From NCBI GenBank assembly GCA_003344405.1, contig NOWV01000080.1, positions 186,001 to 250,000 on the forward strand: DNA of 64,000 bases, in the 5' to 3' direction. Shown piece after piece: positions 1-11,661 of the stretch. The position numbers were made by a program, and so were the translations under genes. The first letter of the stretch is position 1. Every line of letters starts with the position of its first letter. Origin of the DNA: Trichoplax sp. H2. Lineage: Eukaryota; Placozoa; Uniplacotomia; Trichoplacea. Below the pieces are notes generated by a model that saw nothing but the letters and a program-made list of their open reading frames with translations, did not search any database and was not told where the DNA came from.

Positions 1-3000
1 TACCTATTCAAAGCCATTTAAGCAAATAAATGTTCTACTTTACTAACTTTGGAAAACCTTTCGTAAATGTCTTGTGTATTCTAGAAAGGATACCTTAGCT
101 AAAGATAATTATAGCCATTCGGCAAAAATGGCCCATAAAAGCCGAAATATTCATCCGGTTATTCGATATTATAAGCAGTCAATCGAGGGTTCGTTAAGTG
201 CCATCTACTATTATGACATAATCTTGCATTAAAATCATTGTTTTTATTCAGAGATCAAAGCCCTAGTCTATATCTACATTACTTTATTAATTGCTTCGAT
301 TATATCTTTACTATTTTAGCGACTACACGTAAGGGAAGGCTACCTAAAGCGAATAAAATACATCATGTTGTAGAAGATTTTCTAACAGACTGGTAGGTAA
401 TTAAATTAATAATGAATCTTGCCATTCTTCAGCTGCCTTCTGTTAGACCAAAGATTGTGCTATAACACTAATCAAATGTAGGAGTGTTTATTCTGAGCAT
501 GGCCATTACCTGAAATTATTTATCGAGAATCTTTTCAGAAAAGATCTCAACCAATACTACACTAGTTCATGTTACGAGGTAAATTTACTCTGTTTAAACT
601 GTTAATTAATAATTTTATCGAGAGATTATTATTTTAAGATTAATCAAGAAATTCAATAAATAATGATTGTAAAAGTATACGCTAATTCTAAAATACCAAA
701 GTTTTTTAGTCAGTTACAATATAGTTGAATTATAGAAACCACATGACCCAAATTTAACATTAATCATCTTAGTTGCACTTTTTAAAAGTTTACCCCATCT
801 TAGTGCCAAAGCTAAATTATTTAAATTCCGATATCCTTAATTTTATGAACCATTAATAGCATTTAGCTATTCAGAAATAATTTTTCTACTAGTAATCTGA
901 TCAGTAAAGCCAAAAGATGTATTTCACTCCTAAATCTAAAATTAATCATCAAGACCAGTCTTACTATTCTGGTATGAGGAAAAGATTTAATCGTCTTCCA
1001 ATAATCTGATGAGCAAAACCATTGCTAATTTAGTGCAGATACTAAGGTCATTTAATTTTTTGTAGTCTTTTTTCCGATAAAATCTGGTTGCAAATGTCCA
1101 CAATTTATTACCCTGTTATACGAAATTCTTGCTGCAGTAGTTATTAAATTGCTCAATTTCCTGAAATTGTTCCCAATACTTTAAAAATTTAACGAGTCCC
1201 AGTAAAGCATCATTGATACTGCCAATATTAAGTACAATAATTCGACAACGACTAATAAGAAATTGCAAAAAATGATGTCGATTTGACTACCGTAATCTTA
1301 GAAAATTGACTAAATTAATATCATTTCTTTTCCTCTTTTCCATTTGTTATTGTATTATTATTTATGTAACAGCACACAGTAAATTGCAATTATGTTAAGA
1401 AAAATTTTGTTTTTATCACCCATTTTATAGCTTTCAATGACCTTTAAATCTTTACCAGGAAGCTGCAAGAGGCAATGCATACAAAATTTAAAGTCTTCTA
1501 CTATGAAATTATAAATCTACGGAAAATTCTGTATTTCTCGATGTTTTGTATAATAATTTACTGTGAAGTTACCATTATAAGCTAAAATTTTAGTTTGATA
1601 TTCTCTACTGATAAATTAAAACCTATGCCACCAGTTTGAAAATTTGCAATAAATTGCACTGCAATAAATAACGAAGATTGCAAATTTTCAATAAGACGGT
1701 ATCACAATTTCTGCTATCTCTATATACTACAATATACATGCAATATACCGAAACTAATAAATAAATTAGGGAATCGAGAATAATCTACTTAATATTCAAA
1801 TCGCTGTACGTTTATCCTTGTCAAGAAATTGGTTTGTGATACGTTCATGCTTACAACGCAACATAGTTACCAGTTGTGTAGACCAGCGAATTAATAAATA
1901 TAGGTAGTTCGATCTATGATGAACACATAGAGTTTACAAGTGTAGAATAACATATTAGCAGAACATTATTACAATTAATCACGATTATGACGTACTAGTT
2001 ACAATAGTAAGTTTGTATTACATTAAATTCAAGTAATATCGAATCACTGCAACATAAAATAGCAATATTAATTATATAGTAGCTACTTTATGCTATAACT
2101 GACTAACAGTATACATAGTAATACATCATGTTAACTTATAATCTGGATAAATACAGAGTAATATATAACAGATAACACTTCTTAAAATTTATTTATGCTT
2201 AGCCTTTTCATATATAATTTACGAATTCAAAGCGAAATTCGATTTGAATAATTTGTTATTGATATTGATAGCTGTCGTACAAGATAGCAGTTTGTTAGTT
2301 TCATGCATAATTCCTGGTCATCTATATCAGACTCATCAACTTTCTGAATAGTATAGTACCTATGACTCTAATAATCTTGTGATACTAAAATTTTACGTTA
2401 GACTATTAATCAAGGTACTTTGGACGTAGAACGGCCGCTATTTACGGTCGTATTTCTCAATTTTACGCTGTTTTCGATCTGGCAATGTCCTTTTAATAAA
2501 AAATAGCATGATACTAACATCTTTTGAAACGAAAATTCTTAACATCAAACGCCGATTTATCCTCAAGCATGACTTAATTTTTAACCATAATACTCATACT
2601 TGCACTTAGGCCCATTTTTTAATCATTATCCTCGGCATCGAATCCTACTATCCGTTAATAAAAGAAGCACAGGTATAGCTTTTAACTAGGGCTGATTTAT
2701 CTTCAGACTATAAAAGTAATTTTCATCATTAGATATAAATTTGGTAACATTAATGTCAAGTCCACTATGAAACTTTAAGTAACTCATGATAGGCAATCAA
2801 AACAAAGAATTTAATTTAAGGCATGACTGGAATAGCTTGCTCAGACATAATGAGTCACTGGTCATGACTCGTTATTTTCGACGATATTATCCCTTTACTG
2901 ATGAGTTGAAAGTATTACTGAGTAACTTTTAATTTCGATTCCTCAATACAATATTGCCTTGATGTATCTCTAAGCTGCTACGGAGAATATTTTAATCCAA

Positions 3001-3949
3001 GTATGTTAATATAAAGCTAAAGGCTATTAACCTTATCATTAACGAAACAAATCCTAGTCGAAAGGAATGAATCATACAAGTATGCGTTAATATACTACAT
3101 CTATTGCTATAAAATTTACTACAATAAAGAGGATAACATACAATACTACACATATCTCACGTAGTTCATTCTGCTTCAAAGACTTTCGGTCTCTAGCGAA
3201 AATTCATCGTTAATTATAATTGATGCTTATGATAATATTGCATTATTACTTCTATGTTACGTTTGACTTTCTCAAGGTTAATATAATTTAAGATTTCAAG
3301 AGGTATCTCATCCCCAAGCTTATATATTTTGCTGGTAGAGATATAAAGGTAGACTATACCTTTACTTTATTCTACTTGTATACCTAACAATAATGTTTGG
3401 CATACTGAATCAAAGATGAAAACCTGCTCTATTGCAGTTTATAAAAATAAAGTTTGACGCAAGCTAGTGCTTGAACGTGATAAGGCGTCTTCAACATCAT
3501 AAGACAAGAGTTACTCTTTCTCTTCAACTTCACTTTATTACATCAATTAGGTTTGCATTCCAACACTACAGGCTATTTGGTTGCAATCAGATCATCTAAC
3601 TAATGCTATCTTACTAAGCGCAACCCATTCCTATCTAAAAGCGCTAATATATTTGAGGCGGTTCAAAGCTACAATTTGCATTGTAACTATCATCGAAGAA
3701 TGGTAACTAGCACAATCTTACAGTCCAATATTCAACTTCATCTATTTTTGGATAATCTTCTCTTTTTATTCTTCAGCTAATAGCGGCTACATTACATCTA
3801 GTTCTGATCGAATCGAGCATACTTCAGCTCACTACAAGAGACTACTGAACTAATAAAGAGGGAAGCGAAACTACTGTTTGCAATACGGAAAATTCTTTCG
3901 GTAGGAAACTGTGTAAGAAATCACTGGAAAAAGAGTCCTTTAAACAGTA
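1..3949. other. AT-rich stretch, no gene seen
   Basis: No reading frame with coding character, no recognisable exon with paired splice sites and no RNA gene were found on either strand by reading. The sequence is uniformly AT-rich with frequent stops in all frames. A single isolated exon could be missed here without a search. Confidence 0.5.
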
Positions 3950-4273
3950 GCTTCTCGTCCGTTTATTTTACTAGTGCAAGTATTAAATTAAGACGTAATG
4001 CTCAGTTTCGCAAGCGATGAAATACGGAAGTTGGCAATAGCACGAAAATATTTATTTTCGCAAAGTCTTTGTGCTAGCCCGCTTTTTAGTAATAATATGA
4101 TATAATTAATTATCGCCTTTCGTAGGAAGGTAAGTTCGACAGACTTGATTCCTTTTTTTGCAAGGTTTTATCGACTGCGAGTCCGTGAATATTAACTGAC
4201 AGCCAGTTATCTCAACACTAACTTCCAATACCTGACATATATATTATCCCCTGTCATTACAAGAAAAATTATC

Positions 4274-4822
4274 ATGGCAGTTGCTTTTGGCCATCAAAGT
4301 ACTGATATTTCGTTAGGTAGTGAAACAGTTGAAAATGTTACTACGATTAGAGGAGATAAAGCAATCACGGAATCAACGATAGAAAGAATTATCCAAATTC
4401 TGGAAGAAGTTCCAGGCATTGCAGGGAAACTTGATTTCCTAAAAGCACCGTATGATGCTCTTACCTGCGCTGCTGCTTATCAATTATTTTGTGAATTGCC
4501 TTTCGTGATTAAAGTTCCTAATGTGTTAAACAGAGAGCCTGAAGGTTTAACTTTAATTGTTTGGAAAAGATGGATTGATGTTACAGATAAAACTACAACA
4601 GGTTTCTTAAGTGACGCTCAGCTAGCTGCTATTAGGGCAGAAAGGGTTACCCGTATTCCTATCGCAACTGTATCAGCCAATGCTTGGGAAGCGATGGAAA
4701 GGCATATTAAAAGTTTAATAGGAAGCACAGATCGATCCATTTCCTGGCGAAATCAACGTGATCTGCCACAGCCAAAGTATTCGAATAATGATAGCTGTTG
4801 TTGCTTTTGCACAATTTCTTAA
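4274..4822 (+). CDS. Unrecognised 182-aa protein with cysteine-rich CaaX tail (copy 1)
   Basis: Single-exon gene of 182 codons. I do not recognise the family. The protein starts MAVAFGH, has an amphipathic helix-like stretch around residues 35-52 (IERIIQILEEVPG), a Cys/aromatic segment near 62-80 (YDALTCAAAYQLFCELPF), a Trp-rich strand near 95-103 (VWKRWIDVTD) and a charged/basic turn (RAERVTRIPIATV) before a second helix. It ends DSCCCFCTIS: CTIS fits a CaaX prenylation box and the cysteines before it are typical palmitoylation sites, so a membrane-anchored soluble protein is the inference. The start is fixed by alignment with the paralogue at 6924, which shares the MAVAFGH beginning and the AAGAAAAA-like leader just upstream. 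An RGD tripeptide occurs at about residues 26-28, but the paralogue lacks it (NGD). A TATATAT stretch lies about 35 bases upstream of the ATG, compatible with a very short 5' UTR. The CaaX end and conservation between copies argue it is a real gene. Confidence 0.8.
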   Translation: MAVAFGHQSTDISLGSETVENVTTIRGDKAITESTIERIIQILEEVPGIAGKLDFLKAPYDALTCAAAYQLFCELPFVIKVPNVLNREPEGLTLIVWKRWIDVTDKTTTGFLSDAQLAAIRAERVTRIPIATVSANAWEAMERHIKSLIGSTDRSISWRNQRDLPQPKYSNNDSCCCFCTIS

Positions 4823-6923
4823 ATTTTTTTATACACCAACAAGTATTCATCGTTCAGGACACCGAAACATAGACCAAAGTGATCAAATGGTTTCATCAAC
4901 TTACTTAAGTAGAATTGTAGGTGCTCTAGAGTACCTTACTGATAATATAAAATATTGCTTAATACCTCACTCGTGTCCAATAGTATTATTATCCATGTAC
5001 TTTCTACCAAGAATAATCTACTTGATCCTCATTGTAAAATGGACAGCTTTTTCATAGCTATACTCTTACACCCTTTTAGCATAATCGCTGGTTAACGCAT
5101 TAGGCGAAAATTATAAAAACGCGCTTACTATAATATGTCGTTTTAAAATTCATTGTTTGTCAATAAATATGTGATTACTACTTTGCTGTGTTATTTTACC
5201 TTGAGAAAATTGGATAAGTACCTGTAGCTAATAGTCATTAATAGTAAATAAAGTATAGTAAAGCCTTCTGCATTAAAATTTTTGCTTAAAATGACTTCCA
5301 AGGTTGAAATGTCGAAATAATATCAACAATGAGAGCAATTTGATCTCAATAGTTAGTAAAATGAAAGCTAAATTTTGTATTACAGTGTACATCAGAAGTC
5401 TATCAATAGGTTAAATCAGCAGTATCTTGTATCAGTTCTTGCTACTGATTTACACTATGCTTCAGCAGACTATAAAGTAGGACATGGTTTTGACGTCAGT
5501 TGAACGAACAATATCGCTGTATTAACTTTTCAATGCTTATATCTTCTTTACCTCAAATCTTTTTTGTGATTGTATCCATTCCTCGTATTGATATTAAGCC
5601 AATGAATTCAAAATTTATAGAAAAACATAACATTTCGCCGAAGTTATCAGCCTAGGATTGACTTTTAGTGGGCAACTAAAATACCGAGTGGTAAATTTTT
5701 GCGTAAACCTATTCCAATATAAAATTGTAAAACAATTCATATTCTTAGTCGCCTAACTAATTAAGGTAATCTCTGAATGAAAGCTTACTAAAGAAATAAG
5801 AGCTGTTGAATCAAAGAATTTACCTAATATAATGAGCCAGTTTACGTTTATATTCCTGCCATCATGAGTATACGAGAAGAAAAATATTATGTTTATACTA
5901 GATTGCGAGATTGTTCCATCTAGTACTACGAATAAAGTATCTGCTACTTTGGTTAACTGTACAATATGACCTCATTCGAATACAAAACCTAAACGCTATA
6001 GCATAAAATAATACGGAATCACTATCTCATGTAAGATAAATAATACACATAACTATATAATCGACAAAGATGACGTCGCTCGCTAATAATACTTGATATA
6101 AATTTTTTGCAATCAGCTAGTCCAAGGACAGTTAATCTAATAGTTCAGATTTAATACACTATGATACTGCTTTTACTTTTCTACAACAAACTAAAAGCCT
6201 CCTACACCAGACGTATTTTAAATTACGTTTATTTTTAAAGTTAGTGACCAACAATAAACCTTGGCGTCTTGGCATCCAAGATCGATTGCACCTTACACAG
6301 TATTGCAACATAACAAGTGCAGTGAAATACGGAACAACAACTAGAAGAACTGAACTCTTAAATTACCACATAAAACTTTAACTATACTACTTAGGTTAAC
6401 GTCGTCATGTCTTACGGACTACCGTACCTTGTATCGATTCGCCTATGTAGGCAATTTTGCAGTTTGTTTACGTTTGCAAGCTACTCAGTAGGTTTATCCA
6501 TGGTGAGTGGCAGTTCATATCATTATTAATGTGTGCACTGCTGACTATGAATGATAATTAGTAGACATAAATGCTGCTGCAACTGGCAGTATCTCATTAT
6601 AGATCATCCGCAGTATGGCGCACCAAAGCAGCTATGTACATTTTAATTACCATTCTTAGCATAAGCCTTAGTTATGACGTAATATCCAGTAGAAGAGTAA
6701 TGAAATAGTTTGACCATGCGAGCAAATGTTTATTTTTGCAAAGCCTTTTCTGCAAACTCGCTTTTCGTTATTGCCTTACTTAGTAAAGTAAATTAGATAG
6801 ATTTGATTAGTTTATTGCTAGACTTTCGCGACCGTGAATCCGTAAACATTGAACAACAACCAGGTATCTTGACTCTAAATTCCCATCAATTTATCATTCT
6901 CTGTCAATTCAAGAAAAAGCACC
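4823..6923. other. Spacer between the duplicated genes; 3' flank is part of the duplicated unit
   Basis: No further gene seen. From about 4823 to 6110 the sequence can still be followed, with gaps, in 7467-8830. Examples are the blocks around 5330/8105 (ATGAGAGYAATTT), 5385/8168 (GTGTACATCA), 5903/8648 (GATTGCGAGATTGT) and 6060/8777 (ATCGACAAAGATGA). The 4758-5057 reading frame on the plus strand overlaps the end of copy 1 and looks spurious. The piece 6110-6650 has no counterpart that I can see. Confidence 0.6.
5162..5167 (+). terminator. AATAAA candidate polyadenylation signal for copy 1
   Basis: An AATAAA lies 340 bases after the stop, inside a TTGTCAATAAATAT block that is conserved in the same place in the duplicated unit (7796-7801). 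Conservation between otherwise diverged flanks supports function; the assignment is inference. Confidence 0.4.
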
Positions 6924-7466
6924 ATGGCAGTTGCCTTTGGCCATAGAAGTACTAATATTGCGATAGGTGAAAAAACAATTGGCAGTACTTTTCCGCTAAA
7001 TGGAGATAAAGCGATTACGGAAGCTACGATAAGAAGGGTTATTGAAATTCTAGAAAACGTTCCAGGCGTTGAAGGAATGCTTGATCCTTTCAAACCACCG
7101 TATGATGCTCTTACTTGTGCTACGGCCTATCGATTATTTTGTGAAATACCTTTTGTTATCAAAGTTCCCGATGAGCTCAACAGAAGTCCTAATGACAGTA
7201 CAACTATAGTTGTTTGGGAAAGATGGATCGATATTACAGATACAACTACTACTGCTTTTTTAAACCATTCCCAGTTGGCTGCCCTCAGAGCAAAGAGAGT
7301 TACCCGTATTCCTATCGCAACAGTATCAACATCAGCGTGGGAATCCATGGAGAGGCATGTTAAATGTTTGTTAAGGAACTTAGAATCACGAAAATCCGAA
7401 TATGAACCGCTACTGGAAAATTATTCTAATGATAATAGTAGCTGCTGTTGTTGTACAATTTGTTAA
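6924..7466 (+). CDS. Unrecognised 180-aa protein with cysteine-rich CaaX tail (copy 2)
   Basis: Intronless paralogue of the gene at 4274, 180 codons. It shares MAVAFGH at the start, the GDKAITE segment, the helix RVIEILENVPG, PPYDALTC, the Trp-rich strand VVWERWIDITD and RVTRIPIATVS. It differs mainly in the linker before the tail. The C-terminus is SSCCCCTIC, so CTIC is the CaaX box with four cysteines running into it. X = Ser in copy 1 and Cys in copy 2 both favour farnesylation by known prenyltransferase preferences. No transmembrane segment or signal peptide is visible, so the tail would be the membrane anchor. Function unknown. An AATAAA follows the stop by only 12 bases (7478-7483), with a second at 7796-7801. 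Confidence 0.82.
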   Translation: MAVAFGHRSTNIAIGEKTIGSTFPLNGDKAITEATIRRVIEILENVPGVEGMLDPFKPPYDALTCATAYRLFCEIPFVIKVPDELNRSPNDSTTIVVWERWIDITDTTTTAFLNHSQLAALRAKRVTRIPIATVSTSAWESMERHVKCLLRNLESRKSEYEPLLENYSNDNSSCCCCTIC

Positions 7467-7477
7467 ATCAATCAGTC

Positions 7478-7483
7478 AATAAA
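7478..7483 (+). terminator. AATAAA candidate polyadenylation signal for copy 2
   Basis: AATAAA inside GTCAATAAATATG, 12 bases past the stop codon. A near-identical block recurs at 7791-7803, so either could be used. Assigned by motif only. Confidence 0.4.
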
Positions 7484-8830
7484 TATGTACCAATCATTAG
7501 CATACACTAAAGCTTTAATCAAAAATGTAAAATGATTTAATTAGATACTTGAAGAAGAACTATAGATGCTCTAGGGGACTAACATAATGAAGTACTTATT
7601 TTATACCTACACTCGTATCGAATATTATCGTTATGGAAGTACTTTTCTGAGCGAGAAAGTCGAATTAATCTCAATTGTAAAGAGTACGACTTTATCATTT
7701 TCTATACTCTTTTCAGGTATATACTAACTAGAAAAGAGCGAAAATCATAAATATATTACTGTACGCGTATTTCGTGTTGAAATTCATTCTTTGTCAATAA
7801 ATATAAGGCTATCCTACATTAGATAAGGCATTCAGCGAATAACCATAGAGATATGCTACTATATGTTTGTGTAATACTTATTTTAACCAATTAATGCATG
7901 GTTACTGTAATCTTACATAGGATAAGGTCTTCAGTGAAATAATAAGCATAGTGTCGCATTCGTGCGGTAGATGTCATCTTACCTTGCGAAAATAAGATAA
8001 CTTGGCAAGCACTAATGAGAATAAAGAAACTGTAATAGTGCTATCGCTATTCAAAATTTTTTGTCTAAAACAAACTCTTAAAATAGAACTATTTAAAAAA
8101 TATCAAGTATGAGAGTAATTTAGTCTATGTCGTTAATGAGATGCATAACAGCTGATTTTTTTATTAAGGTGTACATCAAGAGTCTTTTTAATAGCGTGAA
8201 TTTGTCTTGTTTTCGTTCTTGCAGCTGCATTATGCTAAACTCCAGCAAGCTTTAAATTAAGACATCATTTCGATGCCTGTAGCTATGATAGTAGGCACTA
8301 CTGTATCACTCTATCAATGCTGATAGGAATTTAAATCTGATTAATTATCGCCATTTCTTCACCATAAATCTTTACCTGTGATTATATAAACCCGCTGGTC
8401 TTATTCATATTGGACTTCATGATTTAAAATTTTTGGAAAAATATATTATTAGGATGAATTTATCAGCATAGGATTTAATCTTACTACCCATTTCGAATAT
8501 TCGCTTAAGTAACTAAGGCAATCTCTAAATTAAAGAGCTGACGGATCAAAGAGTTTGAGCAGCGTCGTGAAATTTTTTTTATTTGTTCCTTACCATCATT
8601 TCTACCGTATCTGAGTATAGAATTAAGTAAATATAAGGTATATACTGATTGCGAGATTGTGCTCTACACTACAACGAATAAAGTATCTCCAAAATCGTAC
8701 AAACTGTGCAATAGGATCTCGTTTGAGCATGAAACCTAAACTACATAGTGTAAATATTTAATCACATGACCATACTATCGACAAAGATGAAGTTACTCTC
8801 CAACAATACTTAATATGAACTTTGATTTCT

Positions 8831-11280
8831 TATTATTTATTTTATTTTCTGTCAATATAAGCCTTAATCGAAATTAATTTTAATCCTCCTATTGGTTACT
8901 GTAAGCATAATAATATTTTTTCAAGGCTAGTTGTTTGACTTGTAGAGTTTCCACTGTAGTGCATTCTATCCACGCAGAATTAATTGCATAATTAGTTATC
9001 GATTGCTTTCAGTAGTGTATGGTATTAATTTATGAGCTTGAAAGCTTCAATCGTCAAAATACCCAAATATTCCTTTCCGACGTAACGTATCCAAACAAGC
9101 AAACTAATCGAATCAATTTTATAGGATTAGTACCGTATGTAGTTTAGAGAGAACTGAAATCATAGCATGGAAAGAAAATTACATATTTAATATGTTCTAT
9201 AAAACGTTTCACCTAGTTGATTTGTGATAAAATTAAAATCAAGTAAATTAGTACGGTAGCCCTCCTAACTCTTAATACAAATAAACAATATTGTAATTTT
9301 CAATTTTGGAAATTTCTTTAGTTATGAAGGTAAAATATCGTAAAGCTTCATTCTTCAAAAATACTACATTACTCTCATGTATTAATAATATCTGTTCCAA
9401 GCTAGGCACAGTATATGCTTGACTGTGACATACAACAGTGCTTGGTCGATCTGAATAGGAAGTAAGCTTACTAAAAAGAGCATTTTCCTGAAAGTATCAA
9501 TTTTACTTATGACAAGTATTTTTAAGTGTTTAAATAGAGGCAAAGACAGATGACTAATCAAGCAACCCTTTGTGATTTGATATTGAATACCAGTATATTC
9601 CAGAGATAGTAGAATAAAACAAGTAATCTTTTTCTATGGACTTTAGTCTACAGAATAGCTATAGTCTTACATATAGCATCTCCATTAGCAATACTGACTG
9701 TTGTAATTAGCTTGTTAAAGAAAGTATTGAGTATCATTCTATATATCAGTAGATATTTCTCCTCAGTCATGAACTCATGACAGCATCATCAAATATCATA
9801 ATAGATCGCAATTAGCATACAACGGAGCACATTTGGTTACAGATTAAGGCTGCAACTGTATATAGTGATGTAAATTAGTGTACAGTGTCAAAGGCATTTT
9901 TATCAGGCTCCCAGCTGTGAGATTGAGCAAACTTCAGTACAAACAGGATAGTAAACAACAGTGACTTGCCAAAAAGGATAGCAAAATAGGGATGGATTGA
10001 TTCCGAAAACCTATTTACTAATTTCACTATGTCAATTTTGCACTCGTAAATAGATGAGGTGGTCAGAAATTAGGGTTAAATGGTAAACAAATCAGTAATA
10101 TAGCAAGCATACCATGAGTAGTTCACACCGCATACGAAGGTTAGAGTAAAACTGTATCATGTAAAGTGTTATGGGTAAGGATAGCTATAAAAGAAGTTGA
10201 TTGAGGATCAATCGTTAGGAAAAATTAAGGTAAAAAATATGCTGTAGATACAAGAAATTAACGGATGCAATAATGACAGAATAAGTGATTTGGTTATAGA
10301 TAGAATGCCGATCCCTAATACGTAGTACTACTGAGAAATACGCAAGAAATATGTATCGTAATTTCCATTCTTTCCAATCCTTTTCTATGATGCAATAAAT
10401 TATGATGTATGGAAGATTGCTACAAATTCCCTATATATTTTCGACCAGAGGAGATTGGCTTGATATTGATATGATATAACGTGGGAAAAGAGATCTATTA
10501 TTAGAAATTATCATTTTGTTCCGGCAGATATAAATAAGATGCTTATGATCGATGTACGATATCGACGTGCTATGTCGATATTATAATGATATACAATATT
10601 TATGTAATCTTGAAAGCAGAATATACTGCACCATACTAAATCCATAAAAGATAAAATTTAACAATTTAATAATTACATATAAATTAATTTTGTACTAATT
10701 TAAGGTTTACGCATATAACGATCCGCAAACTAAGCTGTCACCTTTCCCTAATTCTGAGAAAGGAGCATTCTAAACATCGAGGAAAATAAATTTAATTCAT
10801 TTTACGCATTACGATAGTTTACAATCATTTTTCTCTGGGTTCTATAGCAGTGAACTCTTTATATTATGTAAAATATATACAGTACCTGTGATATAGCTCT
10901 CAAAATTGACTAACATTAATGTACACGCTATTTCGTGCACTACAATCGCTTACGATTTTTTATGTAGCTAGCTCTCAAGATTGCTAAGCATTAATGTATA
11001 TGGCATTTCATAAATTACTTTAGTTTACGATTTCCATAATTATATACGCATATTTTCACTATAAACTGTGTTCAGATAAATTAGCGTAGATTACATCTCC
11101 AGAAGCGTTTACGGCATGACTTTAACTCTTTCCGAAACCTGCTTATCGAAACCATATGCACAATGGGACTTTACAATCCTGCCGATACAACAGCGAAATA
11201 TTGAAGTGTATATATACGTTTAGTACTAAGCTTCGTACATAAGAATCGTATATCTATAAATTAAAATCACCTTTCAAAAT
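8831..11280. other. No gene seen; AT-rich with short degenerate repeats
   Basis: No coding frame or exon recognised. A weak tandem repeat of about 72 bases lies at roughly 10890-11040, with shared blocks AGCTCTCAARATTG and CATTAATGTA followed by a CATTTCRT-like block. A third, weaker partner may lie near 10800. Confidence 0.5.
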
Positions 11281-11300
11281 TTAAGCATTGGACGAAGATT

Positions 11301-11661
11301 AAATACTTCCATTACAATATCGATTATTAATTCATAGAATAACAGTAGTTATTTCATTCAAAAATAGAAAGCTGCTGTATTTTTGTCTGTAATATTTATC
11401 GATCTTTCTCATACGATCATAATTCCATGATCTCTAGGATCTCTATTGACCTCATCAGAAACATTAATCATAACTGGTTCCTAACAAAAAATTCGTATAC
11501 TGCAGTGCAAGTATTAAGATTATAAGGTGATTTCAGAACATTCAATTCTCCTTTAAAGCCTGGAATATTTTCTAGAATTTCAGCAACTCTCTTTATCACA
11601 TTTTCTGTTGTAGCTTTAGTTCATCTAACGTATCGATGTATTGAAAATGTTGAAAAATAGC
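11301..11661 (-). pseudogene. Broken, inverted third copy of the CaaX-tail gene family
   Basis: Read on the minus strand this stretch aligns to the proteins at 4274 and 6924. From about 11617 downward it gives KATTENVIKRVAEILENIPG then KGELNVLKSPY, matching KAITEATIRRVIEILENVPG and the following PPYDALTC region. A one-base loss near 11473 shifts the frame. The next frame gives INVSDEVNRDP and INITDKNTAAF, matching IKVPDELNRSP and IDITDTTTTAF. The conserved VVWERW motif reads V-stop-ER because the Trp codon is TGA at 11409-11411. The N-terminal part is shortened, with about 50 bases missing before KATTE, and homology fades after about 11301, so no cysteine tail is visible. Clear decay; no longer protein-coding as a full-length gene. 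Confidence 0.8.

Larger units (their letters stand above)
3950..8830. repeat. Old tandem segmental duplication, two units of about 2.2-2.7 kb
   Basis: Unit 1 runs about 3950-6110 and unit 2 about 6650-8830. Each contains, in order: a 5' flank (shared blocks such as GACGTAAT, TATTTTYGCAAAG and GACTTTCG-like sequence), the intronless CaaX gene, a conserved TTGTCAATAAATAT block, and about 1 kb of 3' flank with scattered matching blocks. Divergence is high in the flanks and lower in the coding part, so the duplication is old and the genes appear to be under constraint. Boundaries are approximate. Confidence 0.75.

Noticed and set aside
4758-5057. 99-codon plus-strand frame overlapping the end of the first CaaX gene
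   Set aside because: Overlaps the conserved gene in another frame, is not preserved in the duplicated unit, and has AT-rich composition.
6875-7348. Two minus-strand frames opposite the second CaaX gene
   Set aside because: Antisense shadows of a well-supported coding sequence.
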